NCBI RefSeq assembly: GCF_003054705.1
Contig: NZ_QAYX01000018.1
Coordinates: forward strand, 248,001 to 312,000
DNA from: Opitutus sp. ER46
GTDB lineage: Bacteria > Verrucomicrobiota > Verrucomicrobiia > Opitutales > Opitutaceae
Length of the DNA: 64,000 bases
Direction: 5' to 3'
Part shown: positions 22,660 to 31,177 of the stretch, piece after piece
How positions within the stretch are numbered: the stretch's first letter is position 1
Layout of the letters: each line of letters starts with the position of its first letter
Program-made: the position numbers and the translations under genes
The notes under the pieces: model-generated
What the model saw: only the letters and a program-made list of their open reading frames with translations
Told to the model about the DNA's origin: nothing
Database searches by the model: none

Positions 22660-25269
22660 TCAGCCCCGCGGCAGGCTTGAGCGTTTGAGCGGGGGGAGCG
22701 CCTGCAGGGCCTCGATGAGGTCTCCGGCGCTGAAGGGCTTGTTGACGAGCCGGTCGACCTGCAGTTCGCCGAGAGCTTGGCGCTCCTCGTCGGACACGCG
22801 GCCGCTCATAACCACAATGGCACCGGCGTAGTTGCTGCGGCGCACGCGGCGGATGAGGTCGATGCCATTGAGCCGCGGCATGTTGAGATCGAGCAACAGC
22901 ACCTGAAACTCGGGGCCGTTGCCGGTAAGTTGGTTCCAGGCCTCGCTGCCATCGATGCAGTGGATGACCAGGTGACCGGCGCGTTCGAGGACCGCCATGG
23001 CAGCCCGCGTCACCAGGGGATCATCCTCGGCGAGCAGGATGCGGAGCCCACGATTGAGGCCGATGGGGCGGTGGGCGGGGTGGCCCGGGGCGGGCTTGTC
23101 GGCCGGCTTGGGCCATTGCGGGAGGGTGACGAAGAAGCTCGTGCCCTCGCCGAGCTTCGACTCGAGGGAAATTTCGCCGCCGAGCTCGTTAACGAGGTGC
23201 CAGACCGTGGCGAGCCCGAGGCCGGTGCCCTGCCCGATCGCCTTGGTGGTGAAGAACGGCTCGAAGACCCGCTCGACGTGCTCCGGCGGGATGCCCAAGC
23301 CGTTGTCCTCGACCGTGATGCGCTGCCAGCCAAGCGGGTGGCGCAGGGAAGTCTCCTCGTTTTCCGGGAAAGGAGACGTCGATGCGCCGGGCGGCAGGAC
23401 CTCGCGGGCGTAGTCGGCCGGCCCGAGCTCGGTGATGGTGACGGTGAGGCGGGGCGACCAGCGGCTGTCGTGTGGCTGGGCGAGTTTCTCGAGCAGCGTG
23501 TCGCGCGCGTTGATGACCAGGTTGAAAACGATCTGGTTGAGATCGGTGGGATTGACGAAGAGCGGAGGCAAGTCGCGCGGGGCTCGAATGGCCCATTCGA
23601 CGCGGCGGTCGACGGTGGAGCGCAGCAGCGCGAAGCAGTTCTCGGCCGCTTCGGCGAGGCCGACCATCGCGCGACGCTCGTCGTTCTTGCGGCCGAAGGT
23701 GAGCAACCGCTTCGTCAGCTCGGCGGCGCGCCGGGCGGCATTGTCGATCACCGTGAAATCCGCCTGCAGCTCGGGCGAGAGGTGCGTCATGGCCCGGGCC
23801 TGGCTCGTGGTGACGATGATCGGGGTGAGCAGGTTGTTGAACTCGTGGGCGATGCCGCCGACGAGTTCGCCGAGGGCGCGGAGGCGGCGGGATTGGGCGA
23901 GTTCGTTGTCGATGAGCCGTCGCTGGGTGACGTCGTTGGAGAGCAGGCAAACCCGATGGGCGCCATCCTCGGAGTGACCGATGGGCAGCACGGTCATCTC
24001 GATGAGGCGCTGCCGTTCGGCGATGCGGGCTTCCCATTGGGAGGAAGTCCCGTTGGTGCGCACGCGATGCACGGCGTCGCCGAGCAGCAGCCTGACCTCC
24101 TGGGGCAGGGTCACGCGGCTGAGTTCGGTGGGCAGCGAGAGATCGGTCGGCAACCGGAACAGGCGGAGGGCCTCGGGGTTGGCGGAGATCAGCAGCAGGT
24201 CGCTCCCGCGGACCTCGATCACGAGAGTGGCAAGGGGGTGATTGTCGAAGAGGGCGGCGAGCAGCGAACTCTGCGCGCTGAGCTGGGCGGCCTGTTCCTT
24301 GACGTGCTTGGAGAGCGTGCGCTGGCGGAGGAGTCCCCACGACACGGCGGCACAGGCGAGGGCCAGCGTGATGGCGACGTAGCTCATCACCTGAAGCGCG
24401 GTGAAACGTCGGCCCTCGTAGCGGCCGAACCACCGGTCGTAGATGGCGTCGAACTGGCCGTTGCGGTGAACGATCGCGAGGCCCTCGTTGAGGCGGGAGA
24501 GCAGCATCGAGTCGCCGCGGCGCACGGTGAAGCAGTAACGGACGTCGTAGGCGTCGCCCGTGATCCGGTCATCGAGCACACGCAGGTTGTCGAGGCCGAG
24601 GTGATCGATCGTGGCGATGGCGGTGAGGCGGGACATCACGGCGGCATCGATCCCGCCAGCGGCGAGCAGCCGCAGGAACTGCTCGGTCGTTTCGGTAAAG
24701 ACGGGCGTCGCCTCGGGCATCTCCGTCTCGAGGAAGCGATGCCCCACGGTGCCGCGCTGGCCGACGGCGACGCGCCGGCCCTTGAGATCGCTCAGTTGCC
24801 GGATGCGCGAGTCGCCCTTGCGCACGACCGCGACGGTCTCGAACCGGGCGATCGGGACGGAAAATTCCGCCCATTCGCGGCGCTCGGGGGTTTCGCTCCA
24901 GAACTGCAGGACGTCGACGCGTCCGCTTTGGAGCGCAGGGCCCATGTCGGTGTTGGCGATCGGCACGCGCTCGAGATGGAGGCCGACGGCGCGCGCGACG
25001 GCATCGGTGACATCATTGGCAAAACCAACGAGCGCGCCATTGCGGTCGCGATACTGGTACGGGAAAAATACCTCGGACGTGGCGACGACGACCGGCCGGC
25101 TGAGGTCGCGAGGGAGAGCGCCCTCCGGGCCGTCCTCGGCCCACAGGCCGGCGGCGCAGGCGAGAACCAGGGCAAACAGGCCGAACCTGCGGGTAATCCC
25201 GAAGGTTAGGAGGAAGAATCGCGGCGGCGTGAGTCCGGCTTCCAAACCGGAGGGGTGGAGCGCAGCCAT
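22660..25269 (-). CDS. Hybrid sensor histidine kinase with periplasmic solute-binding sensor domain
   Basis: 869 residues from the ATG at 25269; the upstream ATG at 25359 would overlap the YkgJ gene. Order: signal/anchor (about 20-42), a bacterial extracellular solute-binding family 3 sensor (about 55-290), a membrane helix (about 297-317), PAS (about 345-455), HisKA with phospho-acceptor His in GGIAHEFNNLLTP, HATPase (VEDNGLGIPPEHVERVFEPF, GTGLGLATVW), and a receiver whose Asp lies in VLLLDLNMPRLNG. The domain suggests sensing of an amino-acid-like small molecule. No separate response regulator lies beside it; the attached receiver may pass phosphate onward. Confidence 0.93.
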   Translation of the reverse strand: MAALHPSGLEAGLTPPRFFLLTFGITRRFGLFALVLACAAGLWAEDGPEGALPRDLSRPVVVATSEVFFPYQYRDRNGALVGFANDVTDAVARAVGLHLERVPIANTDMGPALQSGRVDVLQFWSETPERREWAEFSVPIARFETVAVVRKGDSRIRQLSDLKGRRVAVGQRGTVGHRFLETEMPEATPVFTETTEQFLRLLAAGGIDAAVMSRLTAIATIDHLGLDNLRVLDDRITGDAYDVRYCFTVRRGDSMLLSRLNEGLAIVHRNGQFDAIYDRWFGRYEGRRFTALQVMSYVAITLALACAAVSWGLLRQRTLSKHVKEQAAQLSAQSSLLAALFDNHPLATLVIEVRGSDLLLISANPEALRLFRLPTDLSLPTELSRVTLPQEVRLLLGDAVHRVRTNGTSSQWEARIAERQRLIEMTVLPIGHSEDGAHRVCLLSNDVTQRRLIDNELAQSRRLRALGELVGGIAHEFNNLLTPIIVTTSQARAMTHLSPELQADFTVIDNAARRAAELTKRLLTFGRKNDERRAMVGLAEAAENCFALLRSTVDRRVEWAIRAPRDLPPLFVNPTDLNQIVFNLVINARDTLLEKLAQPHDSRWSPRLTVTITELGPADYAREVLPPGASTSPFPENEETSLRHPLGWQRITVEDNGLGIPPEHVERVFEPFFTTKAIGQGTGLGLATVWHLVNELGGEISLESKLGEGTSFFVTLPQWPKPADKPAPGHPAHRPIGLNRGLRILLAEDDPLVTRAAMAVLERAGHLVIHCIDGSEAWNQLTGNGPEFQVLLLDLNMPRLNGIDLIRRVRRSNYAGAIVVMSGRVSDEERQALGELQVDRLVNKPFSAGDLIEALQALPPLKRSSLPRG

Positions 25270-25355
25270 TGGTCGAAGCTTCAGCAATTTCGCCGCCAGC
25301 TCAAGGCGAGTGTGGGCTGGGAGGGAGAACACCCCAGAAGGATACAAATGACGAA

Positions 25356-25709
25356 TCAAGCATTGAGAATGGTGGATGAGGAATCACGAGGCACGGTGGC
25401 AAGGGACGGTTTGACGTGACGTTCGCCGGCGCACTGGGGCGAGGCGCGTTCGAGATCGCGGCAGACCTGGGGCCGATGCGCGTAGATCGTGCAGAAGTAG
25501 GTGCAACCGCCCTCCGACACGGCGCGGAGTTCGAGGGCGGCGCAGTGGTGGTCCGTCATTTTCATGTAGGCACGGTTGCCGATGAAGTGGGCCAGGTGCT
25601 CGGCATCGCGCCCCAAACGCGACCAGTCGGCGCCGGTGACGGGGACGTACCGGATGGCGGCGGAAAAGCAGCACGCGCCGCAGCGCAGACAGTCCTCCGG
25701 AAGCTCCAT
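25356..25709 (-). CDS. YkgJ-family cysteine cluster protein
   Basis: 117 residues. The CxxCxxCC cluster is at 8-14 (CLRCGACC), with further Cys in GGCTYFCTIYAHRPQVCRDL, matching the zinc- or iron-chelating CxxCxxxCC family (UPF0153/YkgJ). The role is unknown, with metal binding expected. Its start codon shares the CCATGG at 25706-25711 with a possible start of the divergent DUF4202 gene. Confidence 0.88.
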   Translation of the reverse strand: MELPEDCLRCGACCFSAAIRYVPVTGADWSRLGRDAEHLAHFIGNRAYMKMTDHHCAALELRAVSEGGCTYFCTIYAHRPQVCRDLERASPQCAGERHVKPSLATVPRDSSSTILNA

Positions 25710-25764
25710 GGCAGGTGAAAACCAGCCGCTTGCCGCCCCCGGGGCAATGGTTTCCAGTGGCGGG

Positions 25765-26349
25765 ATGTCTCCTTACGTCCGTGCCCGCAGGCTCATCGAC
25801 GAGGCGCATGCCGCCGACCCGAAACGGGCGGCGGATGGCCGCCCGGCGGAGCAGGTTTACGGGGAACGCATGGATGCTTGGGTCAGCCGGCTGGTGCCGG
25901 ATGCCTCGGCGCTGCTGCGGCTGGCGGCACGGGCCCAGCATCTCGAACGCTGGCGGGTGCCGCGGGAAAGCTTCCCGATGGACAAGGCGGGCTACCACGC
26001 GTGGCGGAAGAGCCTGTACGCCAAACAGGCGGAGCGGGCACGGCAACTGTTGCTCCAGGCAGGCGTGCCCGAAGACCAGGCCGCGGAGGCGGCGACGTGG
26101 GTATCGAAGGCCGAGCTCGCAACCAATCCCGGCACACAGGCGCTCGAAGATGCGGCGTGCCTGGTGTTTCTGGAGAACGAGATCGGGGCGTTTGCGGCGC
26201 AGCACGCGGATTACCCGCGGGAGAAGTTCGTCGAGATCTTGCGGCGAACCTGGCGCAAGATGACGCCGCGGGCCCAGCAGTTCGCGCTGGGCATGGAATT
26301 GCCACCGGAGATCGCCGCGCTGGTGAAGGACGCGGTTGCGGCGAAGTAG
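25765..26349 (+). CDS. DUF4202 family protein
   Basis: 194 residues from the ATG at 25765 (MSPYVRARRLIDEAHAADP), chosen because family members start just before this helix; in-frame ATGs at 25708 and 25747 are alternatives. Family features seen: RLAARAQHLERWRVPRESFP, YHAWRKSLYAKQAERA, EDAACLVFLENEIGAFAAQH and a C-terminal KMTPRAQQFAL. The His, Arg and Asp/Glu residues suggest an HD-like helical fold. Function is unknown. Divergent from ykgJ. Confidence 0.85.
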   Translation: MSPYVRARRLIDEAHAADPKRAADGRPAEQVYGERMDAWVSRLVPDASALLRLAARAQHLERWRVPRESFPMDKAGYHAWRKSLYAKQAERARQLLLQAGVPEDQAAEAATWVSKAELATNPGTQALEDAACLVFLENEIGAFAAQHADYPREKFVEILRRTWRKMTPRAQQFALGMELPPEIAALVKDAVAAK

Positions 26350-26390
26350 ACGGGGAGCACGGCGCGATGTGGGGGGGCACAGGGCGCCGT

Positions 26391-26478
26391 CTTCCTCTTT
26401 CTCTTTCTCTCAAACGCTGCGCATCGATCTATACACGAGACATTTAGAGAAAGAGAAAGAGGAAGAGTAAGAGAAAGA
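26391..26478. repeat. Family E hexamer hairpin with a perfect 20-bp stem
   Basis: CTTCCTCTTTCTCTTTCTCT at 26391-26410 pairs exactly with 26446-26465, leaving a 35-nt loop. The array then continues as AGTAAGAGAAAG. It lies 42 bp after the DUF4202 stop, a second copy of the design seen at 21551-21662. Confidence 0.9.
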
Positions 26479-26543
26479 CTGAATGACCCCGAACCCACTT
26501 TGGGAGTGGTCACCGGAGGCGGGGTGCGTTGTCCTTGGCGGCT

Positions 26544-27200
26544 ATGCCTCACGGCACCTTTCTGCTTCCAGTGTGGTTCGACCTGGGCGCGACGTTCGCC
26601 TTCGGGCTGACAGGCGCCTTGGCGGCGATGAAGCGCGGCTACGACATTGTCGGCACCTTTTTTCTGGCGCTCGCGTGCGGGCTTGGCGGTGGCCTGATCC
26701 GTGATGGCGTGTTCCTGCCGCGGACGGGCCCGACGCCGCTGTTGACCGATCCGCGGTACATGGAGGCGATCGTGCTGGCGACGATCGCGGGGGCGTTCTT
26801 CGGCTCCCACGTGAAACGGTTTCGCCGGACGATCGCGTTCATCGATGCGCTCGGACTCGGCGCGTATGCCGCCTTCGGCACGCAGAAGGCGCTGCAGTCC
26901 GGACTGGCCGCACCGGCCGCGGTCTTCGTCGGGGTGATCAATGCGGCGGGCGGCGGCCTGCTCCGTGACATCATCACGCGGCTCGAGCCGCTGGTCTTCA
27001 AACCCGGCCAATTCTACGTGCTGACGGCGGTGGCGGGGGCGGTGACGTTCGTGTTTCTCACGGTGCAGATGCATTTCACGGCCACCCTGGCGGCGATCAT
27101 CGCGACCGTGGTGACGGCGATCTTCCGGTTCCTGACGATCTTCTTCAACTGGCGGACGACCGCGATCTCCCGGCCCGAGGAGCAGGATCTCACGCCATAG
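26544..27200 (+). CDS. UPF0126 / trimeric intracellular cation channel (TRIC) family membrane protein
   Basis: 218 residues from the ATG at 26544. Seven hydrophobic segments, arranged as two inverted three-helix repeats, carry the family motifs: FAFGLTGALAAMKRGYD, GLGGGLIRDGVFL and, in the second half, DALGLGAYAAFGTQKAL and GVINAAGGGLLRDII. The glycine-rich GGGxxRD motif lines the pore in TRIC-type channels. The family moves monovalent cations, and some members have been linked to glycine transport. Single gene followed by two strong hairpins. Confidence 0.93.
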   Translation: MPHGTFLLPVWFDLGATFAFGLTGALAAMKRGYDIVGTFFLALACGLGGGLIRDGVFLPRTGPTPLLTDPRYMEAIVLATIAGAFFGSHVKRFRRTIAFIDALGLGAYAAFGTQKALQSGLAAPAAVFVGVINAAGGGLLRDIITRLEPLVFKPGQFYVLTAVAGAVTFVFLTVQMHFTATLAAIIATVVTAIFRFLTIFFNWRTTAISRPEEQDLTP

Positions 27201-27203
27201 CCG

Positions 27204-27262
27204 TAGCCGAATCGCGGACGACGTCCGCGATTCGGCTATCCAAAACGGCTACGCCGTTTTGG
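27204..27262. terminator. Two consecutive perfect hairpins after the UPF0126 gene
   Basis: Hairpin 1: TAGCCGAATCGCGGAC, loop GAC, exact complement (27204-27238). Hairpin 2: CCAAAACGGC, loop TAC, GCCGTTTTGG (27240-27262), which can act as a terminator because of its T-run and A-run arms. They start four bases after the stop codon. Confidence 0.7.
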
Positions 27263-27503
27263 GGGGAAGGTGGTTATCGGACACGACCCGGCGAAGGTCG
27301 CTTGGCGTATCTGAAGAGTGAGGACAGTCGGGCGCCGGAGGGATGGCGAATGCGGTCGGAGCCGACACCAAACGCCGAAGCGTCCCATTCGTGGGAATCG
27401 TGTTTCCCGGGGGACGCACAGCTCGCGCCTGCGCACGCGGCCTAAAATGCGTCGGAATATTACATCTTACTTTATATTAGCGTTTTATGAACACACAAGA
27501 AGG

Positions 27504-27520
27504 TTGGCACGGGCACTGCA
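27504..27520 (+). promoter_or_regulatory. Sigma-54 (RpoN) promoter, -24/-12 type
   Basis: TTGGCACGGGCACTGCA matches the consensus YTGGCACGNNNNTTGCW at every position except one (C for the first T of TTGC). The GG and GC doublets are at the required spacing. The predicted transcript starts near 27531 and leads into the small membrane protein gene at 27556 and then the NtrC-type regulator. Confidence 0.75.
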
Positions 27521-27555
27521 ATACGGAGGGCATCAACCACAAAGCCACCCACACA

Positions 27556-27801
27556 ATGAACACGATCCTCAAGACCCTTGCTCTCGTCCTCGCCGCCGCG
27601 GTTCCCGCCGCCTTCACCGCCGAAACGAACGGCCTCAACCTCCCCGCGGCGCTCGCCACCGGCAATCTTCTCCTCGCCTTCGGCGCGGTGCTCACGGTGC
27701 TGACGATGGTCACCGACTATCGGGTCGCGAAGCCACTGGCGACCCACGCCGCGGCCTCCGCGCCGGTCGGCCCGCGGTCGCCTTACCAGCTCGCAGCCTG
27801 A
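27556..27801 (+). CDS. Small two-helix membrane protein of unknown function
   Basis: 81 residues from MNTILKTLALVLAAAVPAAF. A hydrophobic signal or membrane helix (about 5-20) is followed by a short polar loop (TAETNGLNLPAALA) and a second membrane helix (about 35-55), then a hydrophilic tail. No family is recognised. It lies 25 bp downstream of the predicted start of a sigma-54-type promoter and 47 bp ahead of the NtrC-type regulator, so it is probably cotranscribed and may be a target or sensor accessory of that two-component system. Confidence 0.6.
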   Translation: MNTILKTLALVLAAAVPAAFTAETNGLNLPAALATGNLLLAFGAVLTVLTMVTDYRVAKPLATHAAASAPVGPRSPYQLAA

Positions 27802-27848
27802 GTCGGCCCGCTTGACACCTTCCGCCTCTCTCCCGTCATTCCCCCTCC

Positions 27849-29213
27849 ATGTCCGACGCTGCCCCACGCATCCTCGTCGCCGATGATCAGCCTGATGTGC
27901 TCGAAGCTCTCCGGCTCCTGTTGAAAGCGGAGGGCTACGCCACGGAGGTCGTGAAATCCCCGGCGGCAGTGATCAAGGCGGTCGAGGCGCGCGACTACGC
28001 GATGGTCCTTATGGACCTGAACTATGCGCGTGACACCACGAGCGGGCAGGAAGGACTCGAGTTGCTGCAGAAGCTGCAGGCCATCGATGCCGCATTGCCG
28101 GTCGTCGTGATGACGGCCTGGGCGACGGTCGACGTGGCGGTCGAGGCGATGCGCCGCGGCGCCCGCGATTTCATCACCAAGCCCTGGGACAACCCCCGGC
28201 TGCTGGCGATTGTCCGCAACCAGATCGAACTCGGCAGCGCAGTGCGGGCCTACCGCCGGCTCGAGCAGGAGAACCAGTTGTTGCGCGGCACCGGCAAGTC
28301 CGGCCCGACGCTGATCGCACAGTCCGCCGCGATGCGGCCGGTGCTCGACGTGATCGCGCGCGTGGGCCCGTCGGATGCGAACGTGCTGATCACCGGTGAA
28401 AACGGCACCGGCAAGGGACTCGTGGCGCAGGCGCTGCACGCCGTATCCGCGCGAGCCGGCAAACCTTTCATCTCGGTCAACATGGGCGGCCTGCCCGAAG
28501 GTGTGTTCGAGAGCGAACTCTTCGGCCACGTGCGGGGCGCGTTCACCGATGCCAAGGCGGATCGCGCCGGCCGCTTCGAGCTGGCGGATGGCGGCACGCT
28601 GTTTCTCGACGAGATCGGCAACATTCCGCTGAGCCAGCAGGCGAAGATCCTGCGCACGATCGAGACGGGAGAGTTCGAGCGCGTCGGCTCGTCGCGCACT
28701 TACCGCGCCAATGTCCGGCTCGTCTCGGCGACGAACGCCGACCTGCAGGCCGAAGTCGCGGCCGGGAAGTTCCGCCAGGACCTCCTTTTCCGGCTCAACA
28801 CGATCCAGCTCCACCTGCCGCCGCTGCGGGAGCGCCGCGAGGACATCGAGCTGCTCGCGCAGCATTTCCTGAAGGCGCACGTGGAGCGTTATCGGAAGCC
28901 GATCACCGGCTTCGACGAATCGGCGCTCGACGCGCTGCGCTCGTACAGCTGGCCGGGCAACGTTCGCGAACTCGACCACGCGGTCGAGCGCGGCGTGCTG
29001 ATGGCGTCCGGCAAGGTGGTCCGAGGGCCGGACCTGGGCCTGACGGCGGGCCAGGCGACGCCGCGGATCGAGGAGATGAGCATCGAGGAAGTGGAAGCGT
29101 TCCTGATCAAGAAGACGCTCGCCCGCTGCGACGGCAACGCCCGCAAAGCCGCCGAAGAACTGGGCCTCAGCCGCAGCGCGTTCTACCGCCGGTTGGAGAA
29201 GTACGGATTGTGA
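27849..29213 (+). CDS. NtrC-family sigma-54-dependent response regulator
   Basis: 454 residues. Receiver 1-125 with the phospho-Asp in VLMDLNYARDTTSGQEG, an insertion-bearing variant seen in regulators paired with NtrY-like kinases. The AAA+ domain (about 150-375) has Walker A GENGTGKG, a GAFTDA loop in place of GAFTGA, Walker B GGTLFLDEIGN, sensor I RLVSATNADL and the arginine finger region FRQDLLFRLN. The C-terminal Fis-type HTH is GNARKAAEELGLSRSAFYRR. It binds upstream of sigma-54 promoters and opens them on phosphorylation. A matching promoter precedes the operon at 27504. Its kinase lies 615 bp downstream beyond an inserted element. Confidence 0.94.
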   Translation: MSDAAPRILVADDQPDVLEALRLLLKAEGYATEVVKSPAAVIKAVEARDYAMVLMDLNYARDTTSGQEGLELLQKLQAIDAALPVVVMTAWATVDVAVEAMRRGARDFITKPWDNPRLLAIVRNQIELGSAVRAYRRLEQENQLLRGTGKSGPTLIAQSAAMRPVLDVIARVGPSDANVLITGENGTGKGLVAQALHAVSARAGKPFISVNMGGLPEGVFESELFGHVRGAFTDAKADRAGRFELADGGTLFLDEIGNIPLSQQAKILRTIETGEFERVGSSRTYRANVRLVSATNADLQAEVAAGKFRQDLLFRLNTIQLHLPPLRERREDIELLAQHFLKAHVERYRKPITGFDESALDALRSYSWPGNVRELDHAVERGVLMASGKVVRGPDLGLTAGQATPRIEEMSIEEVEAFLIKKTLARCDGNARKAAEELGLSRSAFYRRLEKYGL

Positions 29214-29252
29214 CTATTATAGCCGCAAAGAGGCGCAGACCCCAATGGCGGT

Positions 29253-29815
29253 AAGCTCTAGGCGATAGGCTTTAGGCTTCTGTAGCCGATACCTACTCGG
29301 CAACGTTGGTCGCCATGAAAGATTATCGTAAGCTAACTATTTGGAAACTGAGCCATACTTTGGCGCTGAACGTCTATTCCGCCACAAAGTCCTTTCCCAA
29401 GGACGAGTTGTTCGGACTAACCAGCCAGCTGCGACGAGCTGCGATGTCGATTCCAGCCAATTTAGCCGAAGGGTGTGGGCGCAACGGCGACGCTGAGTTG
29501 CGGCGTTTCGCATTTATCGCATTGGGCTCTGCTTCGGAACTGGACTACGAGATTCTCCTCGCGACCGACTTGGGCTACCTAGCGAAAGAAACCGGAGCAC
29601 GCTTAGCTGAGGACACCTTGCAGCTCCGCCGAATGATGGGTGCGTTCGTTTCGAAGTTGAGCCCCTGACCACGTCCCCATGCCCAGTCGAAGTCCCCAAG
29701 GCAGGCGACCCATCGCCTGCAACTAGCCTAGGTTCGGCTCAGCCCCCGAGCCGGCCGCGCTCACTCGCGTCTGGTCTTCTGAAGCCTAACGCTTACCGCT
29801 TACCGCCTAGAGCTT
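29253..29815. mobile_element. Putative mobile unit: heptamer inverted repeats flanking a four-helix-bundle gene
   Basis: Left arm 29253-29280 begins AAGCTCTAGGCG and ends TTTAGGCTTC. Right arm 29781-29815 begins GAAGCCTAAC and ends CGCCTAGAGCTT, so the outer 12 bp and inner 9 bp are exact inverted matches. Both arms consist of heptamers (CTCTAGG, CGATAGG, CTTTAGG, CGGTAAG, CGTTAGG); the right arm has one extra unit. The enclosed gene has visibly lower GC than its neighbours. The unit separates a response regulator from its kinase, which suggests insertion into an operon. No target-site duplication was identified. Confidence 0.6.
29315..29668 (+). CDS. Four-helix bundle protein (23S rRNA intervening-sequence protein family)
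   Basis: 117 residues from the ATG at 29315 (MKDYRKLTIWKLSHTLALNV). It shows the full family pattern: the N-terminal YRKLTIWK, ELFGLTSQLRRAAMSIPANL, AEGCGRNGDAELRRFAFIAL, and GSASELDYEILLATDLGYL. These small basic proteins form homopentamers and are related to the Avd accessory protein of diversity-generating retroelements; their free-standing role is unknown. The gene is lower in GC and uses A/T-ending codons (tta, aaa, gat) more than its neighbours, which implies transfer. It lies within a heptamer inverted repeat between a regulator gene and its kinase. Confidence 0.93.
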   Translation: MKDYRKLTIWKLSHTLALNVYSATKSFPKDELFGLTSQLRRAAMSIPANLAEGCGRNGDAELRRFAFIALGSASELDYEILLATDLGYLAKETGARLAEDTLQLRRMMGAFVSKLSP

Positions 29816-29827
29816 CTTCTTCCCCCC

Positions 29828-31177
29828 ATGCCGCCGCCGAAGAGACGACTTTCCCATGACCAGCAGGTGCTGGTGGACACGTTGCTGGGCGGACTGCCGG
29901 CGGTGCTCGTGGCGATGTGGTTCGTGTGGTTCGACCAGCACGCGCCGGATGCGAAGCACCAGTGGACGCTCACGCTCCTGGTCGTCGGCTGCTGGCTGGG
30001 GTTTGCAGTCGCGGTACGGATGCGGGTGGTGCGCCCGCTGCAGACGATGGCGAACCTCCTCTCGGCGCTGCGCGAGGGCGACTTTGCCGTCCGCGCGCGC
30101 GGCGCCAATCGGGACGAGCCGCTGGGCGACGTCATGACCGAGATCAACACGCTGAGCCGCACGTTGCAGGAGCAGCGGCTGAGCGCGCTCGAGGCGACCG
30201 CCTTGCTGCGCACGGTCATGGAGGAGATCGCGATCGCGGTGTTCGCGTTCGACGCCGAGGGCAAGCTCCGGCTGGCCAACCACGCCGCGCAACTTCTGGT
30301 GAACAAGCCGGCGGAACGGATCCTTGGCCGCGACGCCGCCGAACTCGGGCTCGCCGAATGCCTGACGGGCGAGCCGAACCGCGTGCTCACGCTCACCTTT
30401 CCAGGCGCAAGTGGCCGCTGGGGCATGCGCCGCAGCCAGTTTCGCGAAGGCGGTCGCCCGCACGAGCTGGTGGTCATCGCCGACCTAAGCCGGACGCTGC
30501 GCGAAGAGGAATTGCAGGCTTGGCAACGCATCGTGCGCGTGCTCGGCCACGAGCTGAACAACTCACTCGCGCCGATCAAGTCGCTCGCCGGCAGCCTCAG
30601 CACGCTGCTGAAGTCCCCCAAGCGCGCGCCGGACTGGGAGGACGACATGCGCAGCGGCCTCGACATCATCGCCAGTCGCGCGGAGATGCTCGCGCGCTTC
30701 ATGCAGGCCTACTCGCGTTTTGCCCGCCTGCCGAAGCCGACGCTGGCGCCGACGCCACTCGCGCCGCTGGTGCGCCGGGTGGTGGCGCTCGAGTCCCGGC
30801 TGCCCGTGGAGCTGCAGCCCGGCCCGGATATCACCCTCCCCTGCGATGCCGCGCAGATCGAACAACTCGTGATCAACCTGGTGAAAAATGCCGTCGAGGC
30901 GGCGCTCGAGCAGCGCGGCAATGGCCGGCCCGAGGCCAAGGTCTGCGTCACCTGGGAGGCGTCCGGCCCGGCGGTCGAACTGCTGGTCAAGGACGAGGGC
31001 CCCGGCATCGAGCAGGCGACGAATCTGTTCGTGCCCTTCTTCACCACGAAGCCCGAAGGCAGCGGCATCGGTCTGGTGCTGTGTCGTCAGATCGCCGAAA
31101 ACCACGGCGGCACGCTTACGCTGGCCAACCGCATTGATGCCCCCGGCTGCGTGGCCACTCTCCGGTTGCCAGCGTGA
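29828..31177 (+). CDS. NtrY-like sensor histidine kinase
   Basis: 449 residues. Two membrane helices (about 19-36 and 46-64), a HAMP-like linker (RPLQTMANLLSALREGDFAV), a PAS domain (about 120-220, IAVFAFDAEGKLRLANHAAQ), and HisKA with the phospho-acceptor in VLGHELNNSLAPIKSLAG near residue 241. The HATPase domain ends the protein (LVKNAVEAAL, VKDEGPGIEQ, GSGIGLVLCRQIAENHGG). It should phosphorylate the NtrC-type regulator encoded upstream. The two genes would be near neighbours but for the element at 29253-29815. Confidence 0.92.
   Translation: MPPPKRRLSHDQQVLVDTLLGGLPAVLVAMWFVWFDQHAPDAKHQWTLTLLVVGCWLGFAVAVRMRVVRPLQTMANLLSALREGDFAVRARGANRDEPLGDVMTEINTLSRTLQEQRLSALEATALLRTVMEEIAIAVFAFDAEGKLRLANHAAQLLVNKPAERILGRDAAELGLAECLTGEPNRVLTLTFPGASGRWGMRRSQFREGGRPHELVVIADLSRTLREEELQAWQRIVRVLGHELNNSLAPIKSLAGSLSTLLKSPKRAPDWEDDMRSGLDIIASRAEMLARFMQAYSRFARLPKPTLAPTPLAPLVRRVVALESRLPVELQPGPDITLPCDAAQIEQLVINLVKNAVEAALEQRGNGRPEAKVCVTWEASGPAVELLVKDEGPGIEQATNLFVPFFTTKPEGSGIGLVLCRQIAENHGGTLTLANRIDAPGCVATLRLPA

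Noticed and set aside
28540-28560. GAFTDA instead of GAFTGA in the NtrC-type activator as a sign of loss of sigma-54 contact
   Set aside because: As I recall, this variant is usual in the subfamily with the DLNYARDTTSG receiver, so it is not evidence of a defect.
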